DNA of 64,000 bases, from positions 1 to 64,000 of the forward strand of contig CAMLGF010000011.1 of NCBI GenBank assembly GCA_946479515.1, given 5' to 3'. Below the pieces are notes generated by a model. It saw only the letters and a program-made list of their open reading frames with translations, had not been told where the DNA came from and ran no database searches. The stretch's first letter is position 1. The number at the start of each line of letters is the position of its first letter. The position numbers were made by a program, and so were the translations under genes. Of this stretch, positions 51,714-63,200 are shown piece after piece. The stretch comes from an uncultured Pseudomonadota bacterium. GTDB lineage: Bacteria > Pseudomonadota > Gammaproteobacteria > Steroidobacterales > Steroidobacteraceae.

Positions 51714-53144
51714 TCAAGTGCCCTTCCGAATCGCCTCGGCAATCAGAGCGATGGCTTTTGCGATTCCGCTTTCCGCGATCCGCCCATAGCCCAGGAACAA
51801 TCGTCTCGGTCCGGTTGCGGTCGCGCTGTATCGAGCGAGACTTTCGGTTGCAAGACCGCGTCGCCGCAGGCTGGAGACGAGTTTTGCTTCTGTGACTTCA
51901 TCATAGTCACTGGACAGACGAAGGGTGACATGAAGACCGGCGGCGGCACCCTCGATTTCGAGGCCAGGTAGGGCTTCAGACAGACAGGCCAGCATGTGAT
52001 CGCGCCGATCGCGATACAAACGACGCATCCGCCGAAGATGGCGGTCATAGGTGCCATTGCGGATCAGTTCGGCCAGTGCGTCCTGATCGATCCGCGGCGG
52101 CCCCTCGCTCCAGCGGCGCAGTTCTGCGTTCATGCGTGGCACGAGTCCGGCTGGCATGACCAGCCAGCCGAGCCGCAGTGCGGGTGCCAGCGCCTTGCTG
52201 GCCGTTCCGGCATATATGACTCGCTCAGGCGCCAGGCCCTGAAGCGCCCCGACAGGCGCCTGGTCGTAGCGAAACTCTGAGTCATAATCATCCTCGAGCG
52301 CGAAGGCGTCATGCTTAGCCAGCCACTTCACGAGCTGTTGGCGCCGTTCGGAGCTGAGAACACCGCCAATCGGGAACTGATGCGACGGCGTGACGAACAC
52401 CGCCTCGGCGCGCGACGTTGCCAACATGGCGGTATCGATTCCCTTGTCGTCGACCGGAATCAGGATGCGCCTCATCCCTGCCTTGTCGACCGCGATCCAA
52501 TCGCTGTAGCTCGGATTCTCGACCGCGAGGCGGCGGACGCCACTAGCGTAGAGTGCCGCGCAGGCCAGCGCCCGGCCCTCGGCGAAGCCGCTGGTGATGT
52601 AGATAGAGGAGGGATCGGCCACGACCCCGCGAACGCGGCCCAGATAGTCGGCGATTACCGAGCGCAAGACTGGACTGCCGCGCAGATCGCCATAGCCGAG
52701 CTCGCTAGCCGGCAGGCCGATCAGCACCTTGCGGATTGCGGCCGCCCAAGCCTTGCGCGGAAACATGCCGACATCCGGCATGGCCGGGCGCATGTCATAA
52801 AAAATGGGTCCGCTTGGGGCCGGCTCGGGGGCATCAAAACGCGGCGCGATCACACCCGCCATCACGACGGGTCGCGCACCCTGCCGCAGAGCCAAATAAC
52901 CCTCCGCCGCAAGTTGCGCATAGGTCTCGACCACCAGCGGGCGGGAGACACCAATTTGCGAAGCCAGCGCCCGCGTCGAAGGAAGCGCGACACCGGTGCG
53001 CAGCATCCCCGAGCGGATCGCCTCGAGGAGTCGTTGACGAAGCTGCACGCCGAGGCTTTGCGGCGCGCTGCGGTCGAGCAGGATCGGCAAATCAGCGAAT
53101 GAACTGGTCAATGATTTCACCGGAGAACTGGTCATGTTCAGCAT
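51714..53144 (-). CDS. MocR-type (GntR-aminotransferase) transcriptional regulator
   Basis: 476-residue regulator. The GntR winged HTH (LGVQLRQRLLEAIRSGML, LPSTRALASQIGVSRPLVVETYAQL) is fused to a class I aminotransferase domain, with DMRPAMPDVGMFP, YGDLRGSPVLR, LEDDYDSEFRY and the PLP-lysine in YAGTASKALAP. Start is ATG 53144 or 53135; I use 53144. It diverges from the MFS gene, and the 20-bp palindrome abuts its start codon, so autoregulation is likely. MocR regulators sense PLP-linked metabolites or amines; the effector is unknown. Confidence 0.9.
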   Translation of the reverse strand: MLNMTSSPVKSLTSSFADLPILLDRSAPQSLGVQLRQRLLEAIRSGMLRTGVALPSTRALASQIGVSRPLVVETYAQLAAEGYLALRQGARPVVMAGVIAPRFDAPEPAPSGPIFYDMRPAMPDVGMFPRKAWAAAIRKVLIGLPASELGYGDLRGSPVLRSVIADYLGRVRGVVADPSSIYITSGFAEGRALACAALYASGVRRLAVENPSYSDWIAVDKAGMRRILIPVDDKGIDTAMLATSRAEAVFVTPSHQFPIGGVLSSERRQQLVKWLAKHDAFALEDDYDSEFRYDQAPVGALQGLAPERVIYAGTASKALAPALRLGWLVMPAGLVPRMNAELRRWSEGPPRIDQDALAELIRNGTYDRHLRRMRRLYRDRRDHMLACLSEALPGLEIEGAAAGLHVTLRLSSDYDEVTEAKLVSSLRRRGLATESLARYSATATGPRRLFLGYGRIAESGIAKAIALIAEAIRKGT

Positions 53145-53164
53145 AACAGTATCGCGATACTGTT
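53145..53164. promoter_or_regulatory. 20-bp perfect palindrome between MocR and MFS genes
   Basis: AACAGTATCGCGATACTGTT is an exact 20-bp palindrome in the 50-bp gap between divergent genes. It is 30 bp before the MFS start and touches the MocR ATG. It is the natural candidate operator for the MocR regulator, able to control both genes. Confidence 0.75.
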
Positions 53165-53194
53165 TTCCCAGACTTCCACTCAAGGAGACCAGAC

Positions 53195-54361
53195 ATGGCC
53201 GCTCCCTTTTTCGAACAGGCGCTGCATCGTGATGACGGCGACGCGATTCTGACGCCGTCGATGTTGGCACTGTCCGGCGCCATGCTTTGCGCGATGAGCA
53301 GCTTCTATCTACTGCTGTCCGCCGTGCCGTCCCATGTAGCCACGCTGGGCGGCGATATTGCCGCAGGCATTGCCACGGGCGCTTTGATGACCTCGACCAT
53401 TGCCGGCGAGCTCGTGGCGCCGAGATTCATTGCCCATATCGGCCGCCGGCGCGCCCTTGTACTCGCTTTGCTATTGATGACCGCTCCCTGCCTGATCAGC
53501 TTTTCGAATTTTCTGCCGCTCGTGCTGATCGGATGCCTTGCGAGGGGTTTGGGCCTGGGCGTGCTGCTTGTCGCGGCCTGCGGCCTTGCGACGCTGCTGG
53601 CGCCTGCGAATCGGCGCGCCGAGGCGCTGGGCATCTACGGCTTGGCCTCTGCCCTGCCGGCGATCCTGTGCGTTCCGCTCGGACCCTGGGCGTTGACGCA
53701 ACTGGACGCCGGGACGATCGCGATCCTCGCGATGTCACTACCGCTTGCTGCCATGGCCTGCGTGGCACTGCTGCCCCGCATCGTGCAGCCGTCAGACGAT
53801 AACGGGCAAACTCGTGCTGTGCCGTCGCTCAGGCTCGCGGCATGGCCGGCGGTCGCGCTAGCTACCGGGGCGTTCCTCGTCGGCGCCACCGTCACTTTTC
53901 TCCCGCTCGCGCATCCGGAGGCCGATCAGCGCACGATCATGCTGGCTTTGTTCATGCAAGGGCTCGCGGCGGCCGCCGCGCGATGGATGGCGGGACGTCC
54001 GATCGACCGGCATGGACCGCAGAGTGCCGCCATTGGTGGGGTCGCCCTCGTAGTCCTCTCAGCGTTGTGCCTGGCGCTGCCGGGGGACATGTCGATGGTG
54101 ATCGGCGCGGCGCTCAGTGGACTTGCATTCGGTGTGTTGCAGAGCGCGACCCTCGTCCAGTTGTTGGCACGCGCCACGCGCTCGCAAATCGACGGCGCCG
54201 GCGCACTCTGGAACGGCGCCTACGATGCTGGTCTGGGTATCGGCGGCATTTCGTTCGGTGCGCTCGCGACCGGCATCGGATTCGACGCCTCTTTCGCTAT
54301 CGCCGGCCTCGCTCTGGCAGTAATCGCCATCCTCACATTCCGACATTTCGAAGCACGGTGA
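53195..54361 (+). CDS. MFS transporter
   Basis: 388-residue major facilitator with about twelve hydrophobic helices. Visible: loop-2/3-like PRFIAHIGRRRALVLALL, GLGLGVLLVAACGLATL in TM4, the half-way loop LPRIVQPSDDNGQTR, and a second-half GRPIDRHGP loop. ATG 53195 follows AAGGAGA. Efflux or drug transport is plausible given the divergent MocR and its place beside a resistance gene, but the substrate is unknown. Confidence 0.9.
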   Translation: MAAPFFEQALHRDDGDAILTPSMLALSGAMLCAMSSFYLLLSAVPSHVATLGGDIAAGIATGALMTSTIAGELVAPRFIAHIGRRRALVLALLLMTAPCLISFSNFLPLVLIGCLARGLGLGVLLVAACGLATLLAPANRRAEALGIYGLASALPAILCVPLGPWALTQLDAGTIAILAMSLPLAAMACVALLPRIVQPSDDNGQTRAVPSLRLAAWPAVALATGAFLVGATVTFLPLAHPEADQRTIMLALFMQGLAAAAARWMAGRPIDRHGPQSAAIGGVALVVLSALCLALPGDMSMVIGAALSGLAFGVLQSATLVQLLARATRSQIDGAGALWNGAYDAGLGIGGISFGALATGIGFDASFAIAGLALAVIAILTFRHFEAR

Positions 54362-54502
54362 GCACCTTGTTGAGGTGTCGCTTTCTTCACGCCGACGCAG
54401 CCAATCTGGGCCACCGCCCAGGACTGCGGGAACCGTGGTGCAGCGCTAACCATCCTCTTACCAAACTATCGTTTCACCCGCAGAACTAACAAGGAGACAT
54501 TC

Positions 54503-55069
54503 ATGAGAAAGCTCAGCGTATCGACTCTCGTCTCACTCGATGGTGTGATCCAGGACCCGGGCGGATTCGGTGAAATTGCTCAAGGTGGGTGGGCAAATCC
54601 GTATTTCAGCGATGAAGCCGCACAGGACTCGTACGAGCATCTGATGGCCAGCGACTATTTTCTCTGCGGTCGCGTCACCTATGAGCTCCTTTCGAAAACT
54701 TGGGGCGGCATCAAGGGAGGACCCTATCTCGAACGAATGAACAGCATCCCCAAGCTCGTCGCTTCGAGGACGCTCAAGGGTCCGCTGGGCTGGAACGCGA
54801 CGCTCATCAAGGGCGACGTCGCAGAAGAAATCACAAAGCTGAAGCGCGAGTCTGGCGGACAAATAGAGATGTACGGGAGCGCCTCGCTCATGCAGACGCT
54901 GATGCAGCGCGATCTGATTGACGAATACCGGATCTGGGTCCACCCGCTGATTCTGGGTGGCGGCAAGCGGCTATTTCCGGAGACGGGGCAGGCGGCCAAG
55001 CTTCGGCTCACCGGCACGACGTCGCGCAGCTCGGGCGTCGTGGTCATGACATACGCTCCCGCCCGCTAG
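54503..55069 (+). CDS. dihydrofolate reductase-like (RibD C-terminal domain) protein, copy 1
   Basis: 188 residues, RibD_C/YyaP-type reductase: RKLSVSTLVSLDGVIQDPGG at the start, LCGRVTYELLSKTWGG and LGGGKRLFPETGQ near the end. NADPH-binding segment GGQIEMYGSASLMQTLM. ATG follows AAGGAG. Many such small proteins exist and their substrate is mostly unknown; they are not the trimethoprim target FolA. A second family member lies at 56660. Confidence 0.88.
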   Translation: MRKLSVSTLVSLDGVIQDPGGFGEIAQGGWANPYFSDEAAQDSYEHLMASDYFLCGRVTYELLSKTWGGIKGGPYLERMNSIPKLVASRTLKGPLGWNATLIKGDVAEEITKLKRESGGQIEMYGSASLMQTLMQRDLIDEYRIWVHPLILGGGKRLFPETGQAAKLRLTGTTSRSSGVVVMTYAPAR

Positions 55070-55266
55070 CAGAAGGCTGCCGGCGCCCGCCAAAGGCGCC
55101 AGCAAGATTGCATGTGAGTTACGAATACGAGGGCGCACGCCTGGCTGCAAGGGCAGCTGGCGCATGGACTCTGCTCGCCACTGGCATTACGCGGGCCCTT
55201 CCATCGGTCAAACCGCGTCCAGCTGATCTGGGCAGTCATCATCAGTGCCCGCCACAGCGTTCAGTT

Positions 55267-55704
55267 CTAACCCGCCTGCTCGACCGAGTGCTGCCTGCGC
55301 AAATCGGCTTGGATTTTTTTCATCAGCGTCGCACCGCCCTTCTCGAGCCGCTTCGCCTGCGCGGCGGATTCAGGGGTGACCGGCAAATACTTGCGACCCC
55401 AGATCCCGAGTTGCGCCACGATCGGCAGCAGGTCGATCCCCATCTGGGTCAGGCTGTAGATCGCCTTCTGTTGGTGGTTCGGATCGTCCGTCCTGCTCAA
55501 CACGCCGACCTCGACCAGGCGCGCGAGCCGCTCCGCCAGGATATTCGACGAGATGCCTTCATCGGACCGCATCAGCTCCCGGTAATAGCGCTTGCCGGCG
55601 AACATGAGGTCACGAACGATCAGCAGGCTCCAGCGATCGCCGATGACGTCGAGCGCCAAGCTGATCGGGCATTGGGACCTAGCCATCGATTTGGTGTCAC
55701 TCAC
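55267..55704 (-). CDS. HxlR-family transcriptional regulator
   Basis: 145-residue winged-helix regulator: CPISLALDVIGDRWSLLIVRDLMF, RYYRELMRSDEGISSNILAERLARL, GVLSRTDDPNHQQKAIYSLTQMG. GTG 55704 follows GGAGG at good spacing; longer upstream frames are antisense to the NmrA gene. It diverges from an NmrA-type oxidoreductase, a common arrangement (QorR/YtfH-like) where the HxlR protein represses the reductase in response to thiol or quinone stress. Confidence 0.9.
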   Translation of the reverse strand: MSDTKSMARSQCPISLALDVIGDRWSLLIVRDLMFAGKRYYRELMRSDEGISSNILAERLARLVEVGVLSRTDDPNHQQKAIYSLTQMGIDLLPIVAQLGIWGRKYLPVTPESAAQAKRLEKGGATLMKKIQADLRRQHSVEQAG

Positions 55705-55719
55705 GGGTGTTTCCTCCAG

Positions 55720-55780
55720 ACTGCTTGCATTTTCGCACCAGTCTGGGTAACCTGCAACTGCTTGCATTATTAGAGCAGTT
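55720..55780. promoter_or_regulatory. repeated operator-like sites between HxlR and NmrA genes
   Basis: ACTGCTTGCATT occurs twice as a direct repeat (55720-55731 and 55757-55768). The second is also half of a dyad AACTGCT-N11-AGCAGTT (55756-55780). Both lie in the 99-bp gap between the divergent genes and are candidate HxlR binding sites. Confidence 0.65.
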
Positions 55781-55803
55781 ACTACGGCACAAAAGGATCC
55801 CCC

Positions 55804-56649
55804 ATGACTGAGCATCCGAAGACATTCACCGTGATCGGCGCCACCAGCGACACTGGCCGCGTCGTGCAGCAGCTCCTCGAGGAAGCCGGGCACAACGTCC
55901 GGCCGGTGGCGCGGCGCCATGGCATCTCTCTCGACGATACAGCGGGGCTGGCGCGGGCCTTCGCCGGCGCGTGGGGCGCTTACCTGATGATGCCGTTCGA
56001 CATGACGGCGAACGACTTGCACGCGCGCGAGCGGGAACTTTGTTCGAACTTCGCCCAGGCACTTCGCGGCGCCGGACTGCGCCGGGTGATCGTCCTCAGC
56101 GGCCTGAGCGCCGACCTCAGACGCGGAACTTCCCTCGGGGCGACGCTGCTGGAGGACGTGGTCGGAGGCCTGGATATCCCTGAGGTCGTGTTCCTTCGCG
56201 CCGGCTGGTTCATGGAGAACTTCGCGAAAGGACTCGACTTTGCGGCACAAGCGGCCAGCGGTGTGTTCGCCACGCCGTTTCGCGCGGATCGGCCTCTGCC
56301 GATGGTCAGCGCCGAAGATGTGGGGCGACGCGCCGCGGAGTTGCTGATGTCGCGCGAACCCGGCGATCGCATCCAGGAGCTGCTGGGTACGCGCGACTAC
56401 ACCATGGCCGATGCCGCGGCCATCATGTCCGAGGCGATGGGCCGCACCGCCGTGCGCTATCAGCAGGTGCCATTGCAAGACGCGCGCGCTGGCATGATTG
56501 CCGCGGGCATGTCCGAGAGTTTTGCAGACGCCGTCCTGGAAACCGCTCGCAGCTTCAACGATGACGAGCCGTGGGGACGCCAAGTGCGGACGGCAAGAAC
56601 TACGACGTCGACCACGCTCGAGCAGTGGTCACGCCAACACCTGCGCTGA
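55804..56649 (+). CDS. NmrA/SDR-like NAD(P)-binding oxidoreductase
   Basis: 281-residue atypical short-chain dehydrogenase (NmrA/YtfG type). The start TFTVIGATSDTGRVVQQLLEEAGHNV carries the GxTxxTG nucleotide motif; YLMMPFD, VIVLSGLSAD and LRAGWFMENF match NAD(P)H:quinone oxidoreductase relatives. ATG 55804 follows AAAGGA. It is regulated together with the divergent HxlR gene and followed by the second RibD-type gene 10 nt after its stop. Confidence 0.87.
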   Translation: MTEHPKTFTVIGATSDTGRVVQQLLEEAGHNVRPVARRHGISLDDTAGLARAFAGAWGAYLMMPFDMTANDLHARERELCSNFAQALRGAGLRRVIVLSGLSADLRRGTSLGATLLEDVVGGLDIPEVVFLRAGWFMENFAKGLDFAAQAASGVFATPFRADRPLPMVSAEDVGRRAAELLMSREPGDRIQELLGTRDYTMADAAAIMSEAMGRTAVRYQQVPLQDARAGMIAAGMSESFADAVLETARSFNDDEPWGRQVRTARTTTSTTLEQWSRQHLR

Positions 56650-56659
56650 GGGCCCGACC

Positions 56660-57253
56660 ATGAAACGCCTGATCCTGCAGATGCAGATGTCCGTAGATGG
56701 AATCGTCGCGGCCGCCGACCGGACGCTGGACTGGACCCTCTGGGACTGGGGGCCTCGCTGTCCCTGGGACGAAGCGCTCAAACGCCACTTCAACGAAACA
56801 CTGGCCAACGTCGACACCATCCTGCTGAGCGGCCCGATGGCCGATGGCTACATCAATCATTGGACTGGAATGGCCGCACAGCGCGCGGGCGATCCGGACT
56901 ACGCATTCACGCAACGAATCGTCGCGGCGCAGAAGCGCGTGATCAGCCGGTCCCTGGCTGCGATCGATCATCCACGCGCCAGCATCGGCCGAGGCTCGCT
57001 TGTCGACGAGGTCACCGTGCTCAAGCAGCAGACTGGCGGTGACATCATTTGCTTCGGCGGTGCCTATTTTGCGGCGGGGCTGCTCGACGCCGATGTCGTC
57101 GACGAGCTGCAGCTCTATGTCAATCCCTATGCGGTTGCCGAGGGTGCTTCCATCTTCCGCCAGGCACGACCTCTGCAATGCATCGATGCCACGGCCTATC
57201 CTTGTGGCGTCGTGGTGCAGCGCTACTGTACTTTGCGGCGCTCGGATCGTTAA
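56660..57253 (+). CDS. dihydrofolate reductase-like (RibD C-terminal domain) protein, copy 2
   Basis: 197-residue RibD_C-like protein: RLILQMQMSVDGIVAAADRTL, LSGPMADGYINHW, GDIICFGGAYFAAGLL and the end ELQLYVNPYAVAEGASIF. It differs clearly from copy 1 (54503), so it is not a recent duplicate. The start at 56660 is 10 nt after the NmrA stop; arr begins 10 nt after its stop, suggesting one transcript NmrA-RibD-arr. Confidence 0.85.
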   Translation: MKRLILQMQMSVDGIVAAADRTLDWTLWDWGPRCPWDEALKRHFNETLANVDTILLSGPMADGYINHWTGMAAQRAGDPDYAFTQRIVAAQKRVISRSLAAIDHPRASIGRGSLVDEVTVLKQQTGGDIICFGGAYFAAGLLDADVVDELQLYVNPYAVAEGASIFRQARPLQCIDATAYPCGVVVQRYCTLRRSDR

Positions 57254-57263
57254 GGAGTCGACG

Positions 57264-57680
57264 ATGTATGCCAAAGACGTCCCGAGCGGGGCCCTCTTTT
57301 ACCACGGAACCAAGGCGGCGCTTGAAGTTGGTGATCTGATTGCGCCCGGCTTCGGAAGCAATTTCGCCGAGCGCAGCCTGAAGCACGTCTATTTCAGCGC
57401 TACTCTCGACGCGGCGACTTGGGGAGCCGAACTCGCCAACGGGGAGGGTCGCGGCCGCGTCTATATTGTCGAGGCGACTGGCCCGTTCGAGGACGACCCG
57501 AATCTCACCGACAAGAGGTTCCCCGGCAACGTGACCGCGTCCTACCGCTCAGTCCACCCATTGCGGATCACCGGTGAAATCAAAGACTGGGTCGGTCACT
57601 CGCTTGAACAACTCCAACACATGAAGGAGAGTCTCGCCCGCATGAGGAGGGAGGGCAGCGATACGATTGTTGAAGATTAA
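57264..57680 (+). CDS. arr: rifampin ADP-ribosyltransferase Arr
   Basis: 138-residue enzyme that ADP-ribosylates rifamycins, giving resistance. Compared with known Arr proteins it has GALFYHGTKAALEVGDLIAPG, LKHVYFSATLDAATWGAELA, VYIVEATGPFEDDPNLT, NKRFPGN-like DKRFPGNVTASYRS and LRITGEIKDW near its end; length is typical. ATG 57264 follows TAAGGAG. It ends the small oxidoreductase operon. No integron attC site is visible beside it. Confidence 0.95.
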   Translation: MYAKDVPSGALFYHGTKAALEVGDLIAPGFGSNFAERSLKHVYFSATLDAATWGAELANGEGRGRVYIVEATGPFEDDPNLTDKRFPGNVTASYRSVHPLRITGEIKDWVGHSLEQLQHMKESLARMRREGSDTIVED

Positions 57681-58251
57681 CTTTCAGTAGTAGATCTGGG
57701 CCGCGGCCGCTCCATGCCGAACGAGACAGCTGCCGCGAATCTCGATCGTCAATTTCGGGTGGGCAGCGCCAACACAACGAAGGCCGCCCACATGTCTGGA
57801 GTGGCTTCGATGCGCCGCGGCGCTAACCGTGAAGGCGGCTTCAAGTTAGTATTTGCCGTACGTGACAACTTGTCCCTAATCCATCGGAACCACACGTTGG
57901 CAAGCGGCATGCAGACTAACTACAAGGCGACACCAGCGCCGCGCTTTTTGCGGTTACGGGATGCGCCCCCGTATCTCGGCATGGAGCGACGCGCATCGCG
58001 ACGTTCGCAGTCCGCTGGATCTGTTATCGCGCTACGGGCTTTATTACTGCGACCATTTGTCCTAGCTGTCACATCGCAGCGCGCAGCCAACTCTGCTGCA
58101 GGAATGCCCCACGCGTGATTTTCCGACTTGTTTTTTTCATGCTCAACGCCTCAAGCGGAGCTAAACGAGTATCGGCCGAATTTTCCGCGAAACCCCCTCG
58201 TGCGGAATTCGCTCGGAAGTGAAAGCATCGCCTCACCGACGAGGTATGAAT
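57681..58251. other. non-coding stretch at the right edge of the putative island
   Basis: 571 bp without a recognised gene. Short open frames here lack ribosome sites and similarity. Its right part is the direct-repeat copy B that continues into the tRNA-Ser 3' end. Confidence 0.6.
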
Positions 58252-58266
58252 TGGCGGAGAGAGAGG
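58166..58266. repeat. right copy of ~101-bp direct repeat, overlapping tRNA-Ser 3' end (att-like)
   Basis: Counterpart of 50661-50761 in the same orientation. Its last 15 nt (58252-58266) are the CCA end and 3' acceptor strand of the tRNA-Ser gene; the remaining 86 nt lie downstream of the tRNA. The two copies bracket about 7.4 kb containing arr. Confidence 0.7.
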
Positions 58267-58342
58267 GATTCGAACCCTCGAAGGGCTTTTGGCCCTTACA
58301 CCCTTAGCAGGGGTGCGCCTTCGACCACTCGGCCATCTCTCC
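58252..58342 (-). tRNA. tRNA-Ser (anticodon GCT)
   Basis: 91-nt class II tRNA including an encoded CCA. The acceptor stem is GGAGAGA (5' end at 58342) with TCTCTCC, discriminator G; D-arm GCCGAGTGGTCGAAGGC; anticodon loop CTGCTAA gives GCT; a long variable arm AGGGCCAAAAGCCCT and T-loop GGTTCGAATCC follow. It lies just downstream of csrA, as in many gammaproteobacteria. Confidence 0.95.
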
Positions 58343-58408
58343 GGAGGGGCCGCAATGATAGGGGCCGGAGAGCGATCTGGCAAAACCGGCTGGAGATTGC
58401 CGGACGGA

Positions 58409-58636
58409 TCAGGCGGGCAGGCTTTCGCGCGGCGCGGCGGGCTCGTCGGCGGTGCTGGAGCCATTGGGGCTCTGGCCGTTCTTGATGCGTTCGAAAATTT
58501 CTTCGCGGTGCACGGCAACGTGCTTCGGCGCGTTGATGCCGATGCGCACCTGGTTGCCCTTTACGCCGAGGACGGTGACTGTCACGTCCTCGCCGATCAC
58601 CACCGATTCGCCAACTCGTCGCGTCAAAATGAGCAT
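58409..58636 (-). CDS. csrA: carbon storage regulator CsrA
   Basis: 75-residue RNA-binding translational regulator. The sequence begins [20 protein letters not shown] and contains [24 protein letters not shown], the canonical CsrA/RsmA core, followed by a longer Pro/Ser-rich tail (residues 60-75). ATG 58636 follows GGAGGG. The order lysC-csrA-tRNA-Ser is conserved in gammaproteobacteria. Confidence 0.97.
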   Translation of the reverse strand: MLILTRRVGESVVIGEDVTVTVLGVKGNQVRIGINAPKHVAVHREEIFERIKNGQSPNGSSTADEPAAPRESLPA

Positions 58637-58759
58637 GTTAAGGGCCCTCCGCGGAGCCTCTTTTCTTGAACGTTGATGCTGTTCGGACCCCCGCACACGC
58701 GGACGAACAGCGATGCGGAACCTTAACACCTGCGTTTCGCAGGGTCACGTAGCCATCTC

Positions 58760-59991
58760 TCATAACGCGGAGGACAGTGGGGCCTGCGCGAGCCGCAAAT
58801 CCGCGTGCAACGATTTGACACAACCTTCGAGCCGGTCTTCGGGCACGAGCACGGCGATCTTGATCTCGGAAGTGGAAATGAGCAGCGCTTTCACGCCCTG
58901 CCGGGCAAGGGATTCAAAGAGTTGCGTGGCGACTCCGGCGTGCGAGCGCATGCCGACGCCGACCACGGCGAGCTTCGCGACCTTGTCGTCGGTGGCCAGG
59001 CGTGCGCCGGGAAAATCGGCGACGACTCGTTGCGCGAGCCTTTGCGCTTCGAGGAAGTCATCGCGGTGCACGGTGAAAGACAAGTCCTTAAGGCCCTCTC
59101 TGCCCGTGGCCAGCACGATCATGTCCACTTCGATGTTTGCGTCGGAGACGGGCCGCAGCACGCGCGCCACGCAGTCGGGCGTGTCGGGCAGACCGGAGAG
59201 GGTCAGTTGCGCCTCGTCGCGATTGAAGGCAATGCCGGAAATCTGGGGTGCTTCCACCTGGGTTTCCTCCTTGCAGATGAGCGTGCCGGGGCCGGGCCGG
59301 AAGGACGACAGCACGCGCAGCGGCAGGTTGTATTTCGCCGCGAATTCGACTGATCGCAGATGCAGAACGCGCGAGCCCTGCCCGGCGAGCTCGAGCATTT
59401 CCTCGAAAGAAATGCGGTCGAGCCGGCGGGCATCGGCGACCATGCGCGGGTCGGTGGTGTACACGCCGTCGACGTCGGTGAGTATCTGGCATTCGTCGGC
59501 TTGCAGGGCGACGGCGAGCGCCACGGCGCTGGTGTCGGACCCACCGCGACCGATCGTGGTGATGTCGCCCTCGTCGTCGACACCCTGAAAACCGGCGACC
59601 ACGGGCACGATGCCGGCATCGAGGGCCTGGCGCAGCCGGCGGGTCTCCACGTCGGTGATGCGGGCGCGGCGATGGGCGCTGGTGGTTCGCACGCGGATCT
59701 GGCTGCCGGTGAACGAGCGCGCGGGGATGCCGCGCACGCACAGCGCCATGGCGAGCAGCGCGATGGCCACCTGTTCGCCGGTGGCCAGCAGCACGTCCAT
59801 TTCGCGCGGCTCGGGCTCGCGCGCGATGCCGGCGGCGAGGTCCACGAGTCGATCGGTGGCATCACCCATGGCGCTCACCACCACCGCGACCCGATCGCCC
59901 CGCTCGCGCAAGGCCGCCACCTTGCCGGCCACGCGCTGGATGAGCTCGACCGAGCCCACTGACGTGCCCCCGTATTTCTGGACGATCGTCC

Positions 59992-59995
<4 letters not shown>
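58760..59995 (-). CDS. lysC: aspartate kinase
   Basis: 411-residue monofunctional aspartokinase: [13 protein letters not shown] at the N-terminus, [43 protein letters not shown], and two C-terminal ACT domains (about 265-405) that bind Lys/Thr feedback effectors. It starts with GTG at 59995, overlapping the alaS stop by 4 nt (GTGA). It makes aspartyl phosphate for Lys, Thr and Met synthesis. Confidence 0.96.
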
Positions 59996-62649
<2,654 letters not shown>

Positions 62650-62660
62650 CGGGGGGTTTG

Positions 62661-63200
62661 TTACGGCTGATCCAGTGTGCTGCCGGCGTCGGGCCCGGAA
62701 TCCAGCTCCGGGTCCCCCTCCAGCGCAGCGCGGATATGATCCGTTGAAAAGCCCCGGTATTGCAAAAATCTGGCCTGCCGCGCCCGTTCTTTCCAATCGC
62801 CCGGAAGTTCGGGCCCGAACTTTCGCGACCGGGCTTGGCGGGCCAGCGCGACGAAGTCCGGCGCCTCCTCGCCGCCCCGCACCGCTTCTTCGATGGCCTG
62901 GTCGTCGAGCCCCGAGCGGCGCAGCTCGTTGCGGATGCGGGCGGGGCCCTGGCCGCGGCGCGCACGGTAGGCGACCACGTTCGCGCCATAGCGCCGGTCG
63001 TCGAGCAGCTTGTTCTCGCCCAGCTCGGCGAGCACTTGCTGGATGGCCCCACGGGTATAGCCCTTCTGGGCGAGCTTGCGCTCGAGCTCGACGGTGCCGA
63101 AATCCCGGCGGGCGAGCAGCGCGACCGCGGCAGCGTGCGCCGCTCGGGGGTCCGCGGCCTGGTCGGCGTCGAGCGCTTTCCTACTGCCCGGCCGACGCAT
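62661..63200 (-). CDS. recX: regulatory protein RecX
   Basis: 179-residue RecX, modulator of RecA filaments: [82 protein letters not shown] 63200 chosen; a longer frame reaches 63251. It overlaps the end of the amidohydrolase gene by 20 bp. recA is not next to it in this window. Confidence 0.92.
   Translation of the reverse strand: MRRPGSRKALDADQAADPRAAHAAAVALLARRDFGTVELERKLAQKGYTRGAIQQVLAELGENKLLDDRRYGANVVAYRARRGQGPARIRNELRRSGLDDQAIEEAVRGGEEAPDFVALARQARSRKFGPELPGDWKERARQARFLQYRGFSTDHIRAALEGDPELDSGPDAGSTLDQP

Noticed and set aside
54362..57700. integron cassette array around arr
   Set aside because: arr is often cassette-borne, but I see no attC-like inverted repeats between the genes, and the HxlR gene is on the other strand.
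57714..58118. possible 134-codon gene right of arr
   Set aside because: No ribosome site, no recognised motif, and it lies in a region of degraded composition near the repeat.
50543..58342. integrase or transposase for the island
   Set aside because: None of the open frames has tyrosine or serine recombinase or transposase motifs; the island call rests on the repeats only.
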